From NCBI RefSeq assembly GCF_000760695.4, contig NZ_JHEG04000001.1, forward strand, positions 4,608,895 to 4,672,894: 64,000 nt of DNA, in the 5' to 3' direction. This document shows, piece after piece, positions 9,477-16,925 of the stretch. A program made the position numbers and the translations under genes. The notes under the pieces are model-generated. The model had not been told where the DNA came from, ran no database searches, and saw only the letters and a program-made list of their open reading frames with translations. The stretch's first letter is position 1. Every line of letters begins with the position of its first letter. This DNA is from Tolypothrix bouteillei VB521301 (GTDB lineage Bacteria > Cyanobacteriota > Cyanobacteriia > Cyanobacteriales > Nostocaceae).

Positions 9477-9528
9477 CACCACTTGTAAGTGGTGATATTA
9501 TTTTCAATAACACCACTTGTAAGTGGTG
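9477..9528. promoter_or_regulatory. Twin perfect palindromes, candidate operator for the TrmB-like regulator
   Basis: CACCACTTGTAAGTGGTG occurs twice, identically, at 9477-9494 and 9511-9528, start to start 34 bases. Each is an 8-bp inverted repeat around a GT centre. They sit in the 208-base region between the divergent antiporter (9356) and regulator (9565) genes, 36 bases before the regulator start. Autoregulation and control of the antiporter are inferred. Confidence 0.75.
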
Positions 9529-9564
9529 ACAAAAAAACTGGCTAGAACACGCAGCTAAAAGCAA

Positions 9565-10368
9565 GTGGAAAAGCAAATTGAGCTACTGAACGAATTAGGT
9601 TTGACTGGATATGAAGCGACAGCGTACTTGGCGCTGTTGGGGCGAAGCAGTTTCACGTCTACAGAGTTGGCTGCACGGGCAAAAATTCCACGACAACGCA
9701 TTTACGACGTTTTAGAATCTCTTGAGGAAAAGGGGTTGTGTATTTCTAAAGACACAACTCCACGTTCCTATTTCGCCCTCGACCCAAGTACGGCGCTAGA
9801 AGTGGTTAGTACACAACGTACTGAGAAACTCGAACAAGAGCGACAGAGAATAATTGCTCGCACGAAAGATTTGATTCAAGAATTGTCCCCCATTTATCAC
9901 ATGGGGCGAGGTGAGAACGATCCACTCGAATATATTGACGTGCTGGGTAATCCATCTCGGATAGCGAGCAGGGCGCTGGCGCTAGCACGAACAGTTCGCT
10001 CTCAAGTCAACTCGTGCATCAAACGTCCCTTTGTTCTTACAAAGGAGCAGAATTGGCGTTTTATTCGCGAACCTCTTTCTCGTGGAGTTAAGTATCGCGC
10101 AATTTATGAAATGTCTGCTCTAGCAGACGATGAACTCCGTATCTGGCTCAGTACTTTCCATGATTGGGGACAAGAAATTCGTTTGATCCCCGAATTGCCC
10201 ATTAAAATGCAGGCGTTTGATGACGAGGTTGTGCTGATCTCCATGCAAGATCCTGTGGGTAGTCCGCCTAGCTTGACTGCGATCGCAGTCGAGCACAAAG
10301 GCATGGTAGCGATGATGAATTTAGCTTTTGAGCAAATCTGGGAACGTAGCAAGCCTTATCAAAACTGA
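9565..10368 (+). CDS. TrmB-family transcriptional regulator
   Basis: 267 residues from a GTG start. The N-terminal winged helix (about 5-80) has the TrmB signature LGLTGYEATAYLALL, a recognition-helix region RAKIPRQRIYDVLESLEEKG and a wing ending SYFALDP. A coiled linker (KLEQERQRIIARTKDLIQEL) follows, then a C-terminal effector domain (about 110-265) resembling the TrmB/PLD-like regulatory region. Family members bind inverted repeats and respond to small ligands, often sugars or metabolites; the ligand is unknown here. The next gene starts 8 bases after the stop, so the two form an operon. It probably binds the twin palindromes just upstream. Confidence 0.85.
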   Translation: MEKQIELLNELGLTGYEATAYLALLGRSSFTSTELAARAKIPRQRIYDVLESLEEKGLCISKDTTPRSYFALDPSTALEVVSTQRTEKLEQERQRIIARTKDLIQELSPIYHMGRGENDPLEYIDVLGNPSRIASRALALARTVRSQVNSCIKRPFVLTKEQNWRFIREPLSRGVKYRAIYEMSALADDELRIWLSTFHDWGQEIRLIPELPIKMQAFDDEVVLISMQDPVGSPPSLTAIAVEHKGMVAMMNLAFEQIWERSKPYQN

Positions 10369-10376
10369 CATATCCA

Positions 10377-10916
10377 ATGAGAAAACTAAGTATGTTGAAA
10401 CAAAACAATGCAATCTACGTTGAGGGATACCAACCAGGCTGTATCGGACGTATTACCGAATTGCACGGAGTTTATTACAGCCAATGTTGGGGCGTAGGTG
10501 CAGAGTTTGAAATCTTGATGGCTCGAGAACTTTGCGACTTTTGCGAGCAGTACGATATGGAAAGCGACCTTTTGGTGAGTGCTCGAGCAGATGAACGGCT
10601 TATAGGTTCTCTTGCAGTACAAGGAAATGCCGATCGCTCAAACAACAAGCAGGAAGCACGATTGCGTTGGTTTATTCTTGACCCAATTTACCAAGGTCAA
10701 GGCATTGGTAAAGCACTCCTCCAGCAAGCATTGCATTTCTGCCGTCAAAAAGCATTTTCAAAGTTATATCTTTGGACAGTTGATGGGTTACCTCAATCAA
10801 GGCACCTTTACGAAGCTTTTGGGTTTCATGTCGTTGCACGAGAGGTAGATGCGAGATATGGCACTCCACTCATTAGCCTCAAGATGGAAATGACAGTAAA
10901 CTACCCCGCCGTATAG
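10377..10916 (+). CDS. GNAT acetyltransferase of the type often fused to MarR regulators
   Basis: 179 residues. The N-terminal part (about 15-50) has the pattern YQPGCIGRITELHGVYYSQCWG...FE. That pattern is characteristic of GNAT domains that in many bacteria follow a MarR winged helix. Acetyl-CoA loop: DPIYQGQGIGKALL (Q-x-x-G-x-G/A). Later SRHLYEAFGFHVV is the usual motif B. Here the domain stands alone but is coupled to the TrmB gene 8 bases upstream, so the regulator plus GNAT pairing is kept as two genes (inference). Substrate unknown. A second ATG lies at 10392. Confidence 0.82.
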   Translation: MRKLSMLKQNNAIYVEGYQPGCIGRITELHGVYYSQCWGVGAEFEILMARELCDFCEQYDMESDLLVSARADERLIGSLAVQGNADRSNNKQEARLRWFILDPIYQGQGIGKALLQQALHFCRQKAFSKLYLWTVDGLPQSRHLYEAFGFHVVAREVDARYGTPLISLKMEMTVNYPAV

Positions 10917-11137
10917 ACGGAAGAGGCTTGTGTTAGTGATATAATCCCCTATCCCAAAAAATTTTGGCAATTGTTCGGATATCCAAAGGATATGCAAACA
11001 AATTGCTTGGGTTATCTATCCCCACCGAATTCGTTAAAGAAGATTAAAACAGAACAAAAAAACTACCAAAGTGATTTAAAATGCCATAAAAATACGGTAC
11101 TGCGCTCAAACTACCGTATAGATTGCGGAGAACTGTA

Positions 11138-12295
11138 ATGACCAAGTGGCAAAATAGGTTGATGGTAGGGATACGCGGGATTGGGCAAATCCATGCTCGC
11201 ATGAAAGAGGCTTTTTGGTCGATCGAACACTGGAGCAATAGAGTTGCACGAAATTGGTCAAAGGGACATTCTCTTCGAGACTTTGCGTGTCTGTTTCTGG
11301 TAGGCGCTAGCTTGAGTGTTGCGATCGCAGCCTGTTCTGGAAGCACCTCGGCTACGAAACCCGAGGTCAAATTAAACCTCGTTTCTTTCTCAGTAACTCA
11401 AGCCGCTCACGACCGAATCATTCCTAAATTTGTAGAAAAGTGGAAAAAAGAACACGGTCAAAATGTGATTTTTGAGCAGAGTTACGGTGCATCTGGAACT
11501 CAAGCTGAAGCTGTGATTAAAGGTTCACAAGAGGCTGATATCGTACACCTAGCACTTCCCCTTGATGTCAATAAAATTCAGCAAGCTGGTTTAATCGAAA
11601 AGAATTGGGAATCGAGAGCGCCTAAAAGCAGCATTGTGACCAGATCTGTAGCGGCGCTTGTAACTCGTGAAGGCAATCCCAAAGGCGTTAATACTTGGGC
11701 AGACTTGACAAAAGATGGTGTTAAGGTAATCGTCGCTAACCCCAAAACTTCTGGTATTGCTATTTGGGAATTTTTAGCTTTTTGGGGTGTTATCACTCAA
11801 ACAGGCGGTGACGAAACGCAAGCACAAACCTTTACGACTAATGTTTATAAAAATGCCCCCGTGCTAGCCCCAAGTGCGCGTGATGCGAGCGATCTCTTTT
11901 TCCAACAAGGAAAGGGAGATGTGTTGATCAATTACGAAAACGAAGTGTCTTTGGCTGAGCAGAACGGTCAAAAATTGCCTTACGTGGTGCCTAATGTGAA
12001 TATTTCTATCGACAACCCTGTCACCATAGTGGACAAAAACGTTGAGAAGCACGGTACTAGAGAAGTTGCAGAGGCATTTGTAGATTTTCTTTACTCAACA
12101 GAAGCCCAACGTGAATTTGCCAAGTTAGGATACCGTCCTGTTAACCCAGCTGTCGTTGAAGAAGTGGCGAAGAAATACCCCCCCATTCAAACCTTTTTTA
12201 CAGCTCAAGATTTAGGAGGTTGGGATCTTCTCCAAAAAAGATTTTTTAATGACGGGGCAATTTTCGACAAAATTTGGACTGCTAGCAAGGCGTAA
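11138..12295 (+). CDS. Sulfate/thiosulfate ABC transporter substrate-binding lipoprotein
   Basis: The Sbp/CysP family binds sulfate or thiosulfate in the periplasm and hands it to a CysTWA permease. Visible hallmarks: LNLVSFSVTQAAHD, FEQSYGASGTQAEAVIKG, ADIVHLALPLDV, ANPKTSGIAIW, GDVLINYENE, and the terminal GGWDLLQKRFF. A lipobox AIAAC puts the lipidated Cys at about residue 66. That is far from the start, so the true start may be one of the later in-frame ATGs. I chose the ATG at 11138 because GGAG lies about 7 bases upstream. No permease or ATPase gene is nearby. Confidence 0.9.
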   Translation: MTKWQNRLMVGIRGIGQIHARMKEAFWSIEHWSNRVARNWSKGHSLRDFACLFLVGASLSVAIAACSGSTSATKPEVKLNLVSFSVTQAAHDRIIPKFVEKWKKEHGQNVIFEQSYGASGTQAEAVIKGSQEADIVHLALPLDVNKIQQAGLIEKNWESRAPKSSIVTRSVAALVTREGNPKGVNTWADLTKDGVKVIVANPKTSGIAIWEFLAFWGVITQTGGDETQAQTFTTNVYKNAPVLAPSARDASDLFFQQGKGDVLINYENEVSLAEQNGQKLPYVVPNVNISIDNPVTIVDKNVEKHGTREVAEAFVDFLYSTEAQREFAKLGYRPVNPAVVEEVAKKYPPIQTFFTAQDLGGWDLLQKRFFNDGAIFDKIWTASKA

Positions 12296-12341
12296 ATAGC
12301 GAACACAGAGCGCTTAGAAAAAAAGTACAGGAATTTCAGTT

Positions 12342-13343
12342 ATGAGCTTTTACCGCAAATTTAAGTATCAAAGTCTGTTAACACCTTTGGTCATTTTAAC
12401 GCTTGGTATAACTTCTTGTAATAGAGCTAACGAGAAGGCAACGGAAGTCAGTATAGATGGTGCAGCTGTCGGTTTTCCCATATCCTTAGCAGTTGCTGAA
12501 GAATATGAGAAAGCTTCACCCAAAGCAAATGTAAGCGTTGCTTCAAGCGGTACGGGAGGTGGCATCAGTAAGTTTTGTGCAGGTGATATAGATATCGTTG
12601 GTGCTTCACGTACCATTAGAGATGAAGAAATCAAAACTTGTGCCAAAAAGGATATTACCTTTGTAGAAATACCTATTGCTCTTGATGGAATTGCTGTCAT
12701 TGCCAATCGTCAAAATAACTTTGCTCAATGTTTGACAATTGATGAACTGAAAAAGATGTGGAATGCAAAGGCAACTAATAAAATCAAGACCTGGAATCAA
12801 ATCAATTCCAAATTTCCTAACAAACCACTAAAGTTATATGCTCCGGCTTCTGACACGGGAACATTTGATTATTTCACACAAGCTGTCACTGGAAAAGCAA
12901 AAAACGGACGCACGGACTATACTCCAAGCCACAATCAAAATATTCTTGTCCAAGGGGTTGCGGGGGATGAAAATGCCCTTGGGTATGTTGGGATATCTTA
13001 CTATTTGCAGAACCAAGATAAGCTCAACTTAGTTGCTGTAGAAAGCCCTAAAGGAAAATGTGAAAAGCCTGTTCCCGTAGATAATGTTGTCAAAAATATT
13101 TATACCCCTTTGTCTAGACCGCTATTCATTTATGTGAGTAAGAAGTCATTGGATAACAAACCAGCTGTTAAAGACTTTGTAAACTTCTACATAGAAAATT
13201 CTTGGAAATGGGTTGAGTCAGTCGGTTATGTTTCACTACCGGATGAGGCTTATCCCAAGGTAAAACAAAAAGTGGCTAAAGGTACAACTGGAACTAAGTT
13301 TAAGAAGGCAAAACCGGGAGAACCAATTACGAATTTTATTTAA
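12342..13343 (+). CDS. Phosphate-binding lipoprotein, PstS/SphX family
   Basis: 333 residues. The lipobox GITSC gives Cys26 as the lipidated residue. The mature protein has the phosphate-binding signatures SIDGAAVGFPIS, SSGTGGGISKFCAGDIDIVGASR and APASDTGTFDYF, which supply the Ser/Thr/Arg/Asp ligands. Internal Cys pairs and the ending FKKAKPGEPITNFI are like cyanobacterial SphX, a phosphate-starvation binding protein, rather than E. coli PstS. An AGGA lies 9 bases before the ATG. It follows the sulfate-binding gene by 46 bases, possibly cotranscribed, and no PstC, PstA or PstB gene is present in the window. Confidence 0.88.
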   Translation: MSFYRKFKYQSLLTPLVILTLGITSCNRANEKATEVSIDGAAVGFPISLAVAEEYEKASPKANVSVASSGTGGGISKFCAGDIDIVGASRTIRDEEIKTCAKKDITFVEIPIALDGIAVIANRQNNFAQCLTIDELKKMWNAKATNKIKTWNQINSKFPNKPLKLYAPASDTGTFDYFTQAVTGKAKNGRTDYTPSHNQNILVQGVAGDENALGYVGISYYLQNQDKLNLVAVESPKGKCEKPVPVDNVVKNIYTPLSRPLFIYVSKKSLDNKPAVKDFVNFYIENSWKWVESVGYVSLPDEAYPKVKQKVAKGTTGTKFKKAKPGEPITNFI

Positions 13344-13371
13344 TAGTAAATTTCCCAAAGTGTATTGTAGT

Positions 13372-13388
13372 GCAGGCATCTTGCCTGC
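13372..13388. repeat. GCAGGCA-TCT-TGCCTGC inverted repeat
   Basis: A perfect 7-bp hairpin with a 3-base loop, 28 bases after the phosphate-binding gene. The word is familiar as a dispersed cyanobacterial repeat. There is no T run, so terminator function is uncertain. Confidence 0.6.
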
Positions 13389-13469
13389 TCCTTACTTAGG
13401 AGGGGTAGGAGTATACCCATCCTTCTTGAAAGAATTAGGCAGGATGACCATCCAACAAAATGAAATAAT

Positions 13470-14189
13470 TTATATCAAGCCAACTTCTCCAGTATCGAGG
13501 TCATAACGACCTCCAACAATTTTCAGCTTACCCTCCAACAATCGCTGAGATACAATCTTTGAATTTTGTTTCAATTTCTGAATTTGATACTGAACGTTTG
13601 CAATGACAGCTTTATCAACAGCAGCGTCTAATGAATCGTCTTTTGTTTCAGAAATTACAGGTTTGATGGCTTTAACAAAAGAGCTAATATGACCGGGAAG
13701 ACTTTCTCCCTGAACTGCTGCTGTAACAGCACCACAGCGTTCGTGACCTAAAACCATAATCAAGGGAGTCTTGAGAATATCTACAGCATATTCTATGCTT
13801 CCTAACACTTCATCTGTCACAATGTTGCCAGCCACACGAATATCAAATAGATCGCCTATTCCTTCATCAAATAAAATTTCAGGAGGGACTCGCGAATCTG
13901 CACAGCATAACAAAGTGGCAAAAGGATGTTGCGATCGCGAAACTTCTGTGACTCGTGATTTTGATTGGTCTGGATGCGTGCCTTTTTGCTCAACAAAACG
14001 TTGATTGCCATCCATTAAACGTTTTAAAGAAGCATCAGGATCTAGAGGTTCAACTGAAGCAGCAGTTGCACGTTTGGGCTGTATGCTCCAAAAGAAACTT
14101 CCCGTAACGGCAGTTACTAAGGCAATTCCACTCGTTCTTGTTAGGTTCAAGAAACTTCGACGATCCATCAATTCATGATTTTCATCCAT
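13470..14189 (-). CDS. Beta-class carbonic anhydrase with Tat signal peptide
   Basis: 239 residues. It interconverts CO2 and bicarbonate. Zinc ligands Cys96 (in CCADSR, with the Asp98-Arg100 dyad), His149 and Cys152 (GHERCGA) are all present. Residues 1-43 form a twin-arginine signal (DRRSFLNL, then a hydrophobic stretch and cleavage near ATA). A folded zinc enzyme should therefore be exported to the periplasm or thylakoid lumen, as for EcaB-type enzymes. It is the last gene of an sbtA-sbtB-CA cluster, so it probably works with bicarbonate uptake or CO2 recapture. Confidence 0.92.
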   Translation of the reverse strand: MDENHELMDRRSFLNLTRTSGIALVTAVTGSFFWSIQPKRATAASVEPLDPDASLKRLMDGNQRFVEQKGTHPDQSKSRVTEVSRSQHPFATLLCCADSRVPPEILFDEGIGDLFDIRVAGNIVTDEVLGSIEYAVDILKTPLIMVLGHERCGAVTAAVQGESLPGHISSFVKAIKPVISETKDDSLDAAVDKAVIANVQYQIQKLKQNSKIVSQRLLEGKLKIVGGRYDLDTGEVGLI

Positions 14190-14223
14190 GTTACTTGTTT
14201 GAATTTTAAATTTTGGATTCTAA

Positions 14224-14340
14224 AGAATATTGGGTTTCGTCCCTCAACTTTGTAAATAACTGAGGAATGTTGGGTTTTGTTCCTCAACTTTGTAAATAAC
14301 TGAGGAATGTTGGGTGTCGTTCCTCAACCCAACCTACTCG
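14224..14340. repeat. 40-base tandem repeat between sbtB and the carbonic anhydrase gene
   Basis: Three near-identical units begin at 14224, 14264 and 14304, each containing GGAATGTTGGGTTTCGTTCC-like sequence followed by TCAACTTTGTAAATAACTGA in the first two. The TTGGGTT/AACCCAA parts can pair. It may attenuate or separate expression of the carbonic anhydrase from sbtAB. Confidence 0.75.
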
Positions 14341-14652
14341 TTACAATGATGCGACACATCTCATCGAACGAATTTCTGTAGCATCTGAAATATAGCAAGT
14401 TCCACCAAATTTGTTTAAAATTGGTCGGATAATTTCCACAGTTGATTTAATTTTGTCTGGAACACAAAAGGCAATTATGTAAACATTGTCCAGCAGAGTC
14501 ATTTCTAAATCTTGAGAACCGCCCATAAAACCTTGTCCGGCAACATTTCGGATCAATAAATATCCCGAAATATTTGCCTGTTTTAAACCATCTAACATTT
14601 TTCCAAGTTCAACTGAATTCACAATGATTTCTATTCGTTTAACTGGATGCAT
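14341..14652 (-). CDS. sbtB: SbtB-like PII-family regulator of bicarbonate transport
   Basis: 103 residues with a PII-like ferredoxin fold: RIEIIVNSVELGKMLDGLKQ (first beta-alpha), SGYLLIRNVAGQGFMGG (T-loop base) and NVYIIAFCVPDKIKSTVEIIRPIL. SbtB proteins are trimers that bind adenine nucleotides and sit on SbtA. The assignment rests on the fold and on the position 4 bases after sbtA. The chain ends RSMRCVASL and lacks the C-terminal CGxxxC redox loop of the classical Synechocystis protein. Confidence 0.82.
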   Translation of the reverse strand: MHPVKRIEIIVNSVELGKMLDGLKQANISGYLLIRNVAGQGFMGGSQDLEMTLLDNVYIIAFCVPDKIKSTVEIIRPILNKFGGTCYISDATEIRSMRCVASL

Positions 14653-14656
14653 AATT

Positions 14657-15628
14657 TTATCTCCAAAGTAGATTAATGCCGTACAGATATAAGGGAATTC
14701 CTACAATGATATTGAAAGGAAACGTTACAGCTAGGGCAGTAGAAACATATAAGCTGGGATTTGCTTCTGGAACTGTTAACCTCATAGCTGCAGGAACGGC
14801 GATATAAGAAGCGCTGGCACACAGCACTGAAAATAACAAAGCATCTCCCTGAGACATTCCAATTAATTTCGCGATGAGGAGTCCAATAGTTGCATTAACA
14901 ATTGGAATTAGTATTGCAAAAGATATCAAGAAAGCGCCTGTTTTTTGTAAGTCTTTGATTCTTCTAGCAGCGACTAGTCCCATATCAAGTAAAAAGAATG
15001 TCAGGATACCGTAAAATAATCCCTGAGTAAAAGGTTCTAATACTTTCCAACCGTGTTCTCCTGTCAGCACTCCAATCACAAGGCTTCCTACTAGTAAAAA
15101 GACAGAACTATTTAAGAACGCTTCTTGTAAAACTTCAGGCCAGGAGAAATCTCGCTCTTTTGAATCTGCTGTAAATAAATTGACGAGAATCAAACCGACG
15201 ATAATAGCCGGGGATTCCATGAGTGCCAAAGCCGCCACCATATAACCATCGAAGACAATCCCTAGTTCGTTGAGAAAAGATCCGGCTGTAATAAAGGTTA
15301 CAGCACTGATAGAACCATAGGTTGCTGCGATCGCTGCAGCATCATAGGTGTCGAGTTTGATTTTGAGAACAAAAAAAGTGTAAATTGGTACGAAGATAGC
15401 CATCAGCATAGCTGCCAAAAGCGTTAACACGACTTCCTGGGTCACTCCACTTTTGATAAGTTCCACCCCTCCCTTAAATCCTATAGAGAAAAGCAGGTAA
15501 AGGGATAACAGTTTTGGAAAAGGAGCCGGAATTTCAAGATCTGACTTCACAAAGACTGCGATCATCCCCAGAAAGAAGAATAAAACTGGTGGATTCAGAA
15601 TATTTGAGACGATTAGACTTGCATTCAT
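14657..15628 (-). CDS. sbtA: Sodium-dependent bicarbonate transporter SbtA
   Basis: 323 residues, about ten membrane helices in two inverted halves. Recognisable family segments are FSIGFKGGVEL, AAIAATYGSISAVTFITA, MESPAIIVGL, FLLDMGLVAARRI and CASASYIAVPAAMRL. It imports bicarbonate with Na+ across the plasma membrane for the CO2-concentrating mechanism. I place the start at 15628 (MNASLIVSNILNPP) because GGGGAG lies about 6 bases upstream; an earlier in-frame ATG at 15706 would add 26 residues that look untranslated. sbtB follows after 4 bases. Confidence 0.9.
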   Translation of the reverse strand: MNASLIVSNILNPPVLFFFLGMIAVFVKSDLEIPAPFPKLLSLYLLFSIGFKGGVELIKSGVTQEVVLTLLAAMLMAIFVPIYTFFVLKIKLDTYDAAAIAATYGSISAVTFITAGSFLNELGIVFDGYMVAALALMESPAIIVGLILVNLFTADSKERDFSWPEVLQEAFLNSSVFLLVGSLVIGVLTGEHGWKVLEPFTQGLFYGILTFFLLDMGLVAARRIKDLQKTGAFLISFAILIPIVNATIGLLIAKLIGMSQGDALLFSVLCASASYIAVPAAMRLTVPEANPSLYVSTALAVTFPFNIIVGIPLYLYGINLLWR

Positions 15629-16014
15629 ACCTACTCCCCACCCCAAAAAGCAAAGAATTTCAGAAAGTTTTCTATCATGAACATAGACCATCACAGCTGT
15701 GTACAACCACTGTATGGCAATTAAGTCACTAAAAATATATAAGTAATTTTAATTTTAGTTATAAATAAAACTTTTCTAGTGATGTGGCTTTCTGATTTTT
15801 GACAATAATAATTGCGTAATTTCACTATAAAATTGTATTTTATTAGTCTTTTTAATACTTTTTGTACTGAAGAAACCCTATATTCATCGTTATCCTCAAC
15901 GTAAATATTTAACGTTTTTTCCACGCCTGTTCGTACTTTCTTAATTCTTGGGCTATAGCTCCCGGGTTTTTATATGCGCGAGCACTTGAGTGTTGTGGTA
16001 AATGCGGTCAACCT
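15629..16014. other. Upstream region of sbtA, no gene seen
   Basis: 386 bases, AT rich next to sbtA. It should carry the sbtA promoter. A 67-codon minus-strand frame (15721-15924) has no ribosome site and low-complexity AT-driven composition, so I do not call it a gene. Confidence 0.4.
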
Positions 16015-16284
16015 TCACGCCATTTCAAGAGTAGTTACAGTGCGAAAGCGGATTGGTAGAATTTGAATAGAAGCAGTGCGGCGTGGAACTAAATAAATTA
16101 CAAAAGGTTGGTTGGAAGCCTCTGCTAAATCTAAAACTTCTCGGAGGTTTTCACTATGAGCGATTAAACCCTTAGCATTGTAAGCAATATATTGATTTCG
16201 ATAGAGGTCCAACAACATCTGTCGATTTTGGTTTAGCCACTTCAGCATCTGGCGGCTTTCATCTTGAGAAAATGTGTGGCTCAT
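16015..16284 (-). CDS. Small conserved protein, DUF5678-like
   Basis: 89 residues. The central part WLNQNRQMLLDLYRNQYIAYNAKGLIAHSENLREVL matches the pattern of DUF5678-type proteins: a short helix, a beta-hairpin with an A-x-x-x-x-G-x-I/V-A-H-S turn, then a helix. It ends with PFVIYLVPRR. Such proteins are often encoded beside small aspartic-protease-like proteins, but none is adjacent here. No function is known. Confidence 0.6.
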   Translation of the reverse strand: MSHTFSQDESRQMLKWLNQNRQMLLDLYRNQYIAYNAKGLIAHSENLREVLDLAEASNQPFVIYLVPRRTASIQILPIRFRTVTTLEMA

Positions 16285-16368
16285 ATATTTTTCATTTACT
16301 AAGCTTTATTTTATTTCACAAAGTCATCTTTAATCATAACTGGCGATCGCACTTTAACAATGTTTGAA

Positions 16369-16641
16369 TCAACTAACAGGTTGTAGCAAGGGATTAGTTC
16401 TTATTTCAGATAAACTCTCTTCTAAAGATAATCCTTGCAGAATTTCCCACCATTGTCCGGTGTGCCTCATATAAGCTATATTGAAGCAATTTGATTTTGT
16501 GTACTCTAAACGGGCAAATCTGAATTCAAAGGAGGGAGAAATTGCATTTTTTCCCGGACAGTTATAAATAGAGCAAAAATAAAAATAGTTACGATACCAC
16601 TTTCCAAAAACATCTACTATATAATTATTGATAATCTTCAT
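16369..16641 (-). CDS. C-terminal piece of a probably frameshifted conserved hypothetical gene
   Basis: 90 residues, containing YIVDVFGKWYRNYFYFCSIYNCPGKN, ISPSFEFRFARLEY and MRHTGQWWEI (a YMRHTGxWWE motif), which read as a compact conserved cyanobacterial domain. The apparent start overlaps the end of the upstream frame (16625-16780) by 17 bases. The joined product would read as one protein of about 140 residues: a Lys/Pro-rich N terminus followed by this domain. I therefore think a single-base indel near 16625-16641 splits one gene. A sequencing error or a real pseudogene are both possible; function unknown. Confidence 0.55.
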   Translation of the reverse strand: MKIINNYIVDVFGKWYRNYFYFCSIYNCPGKNAISPSFEFRFARLEYTKSNCFNIAYMRHTGQWWEILQGLSLEESLSEIRTNPLLQPVS

Positions 16642-16780
16642 TTCTTTGTTTAATAAATTTGGGTTTTAGCTCTTTGTTAATAAAATCGTTACACTGTTGT
16701 TCAATCAGTTCTTTTTCAGTAGCAGGTACTTGAGGTTTCGGCTTTTTCTCAGGTGAGCGTATCCATCTTTTCTTTGCCAT
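16625..16780 (-). CDS. N-terminal piece (51 aa) of the same probably frameshifted gene
   Basis: ATG at 16780 followed by 51 codons and TAA. It begins MAKKRWIRSPEKKPKPQVP and ends with KPKFIKQRNEDYQ. GGAG (CCTAAAGATT complement with AGGAGAAGT) lies just upstream, giving a good ribosome site. The short Lys/Pro-rich start plus helix looks like the N terminus of the domain encoded by 16369-16641 in the next frame. Confidence 0.55.
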   Translation of the reverse strand: MAKKRWIRSPEKKPKPQVPATEKELIEQQCNDFINKELKPKFIKQRNEDYQ

Positions 16781-16925
16781 GGGACTTCTCCTAAAGATTG
16801 TGTTTTAGCTTTATACTACCTAATGACTCTTGTAAACAGACTATACGACGAATAGTATAATTTATATTGTTAGCATTTAAATGTTACAAATTCAACAATA
16901 CTTTTTAAGTAGATCTCCTAGAAAA

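Noticed and set aside
13372..13388. Strong Rho-independent terminator after the phosphate-binding gene
   Set aside because: The hairpin is perfect but has no U tract after it and is a widely dispersed word, so I list it only as a repeat.
15721..15924. 67-codon minus-strand gene upstream of sbtA
   Set aside because: AT-driven composition, no ribosome site, and it occupies the expected sbtA promoter region.
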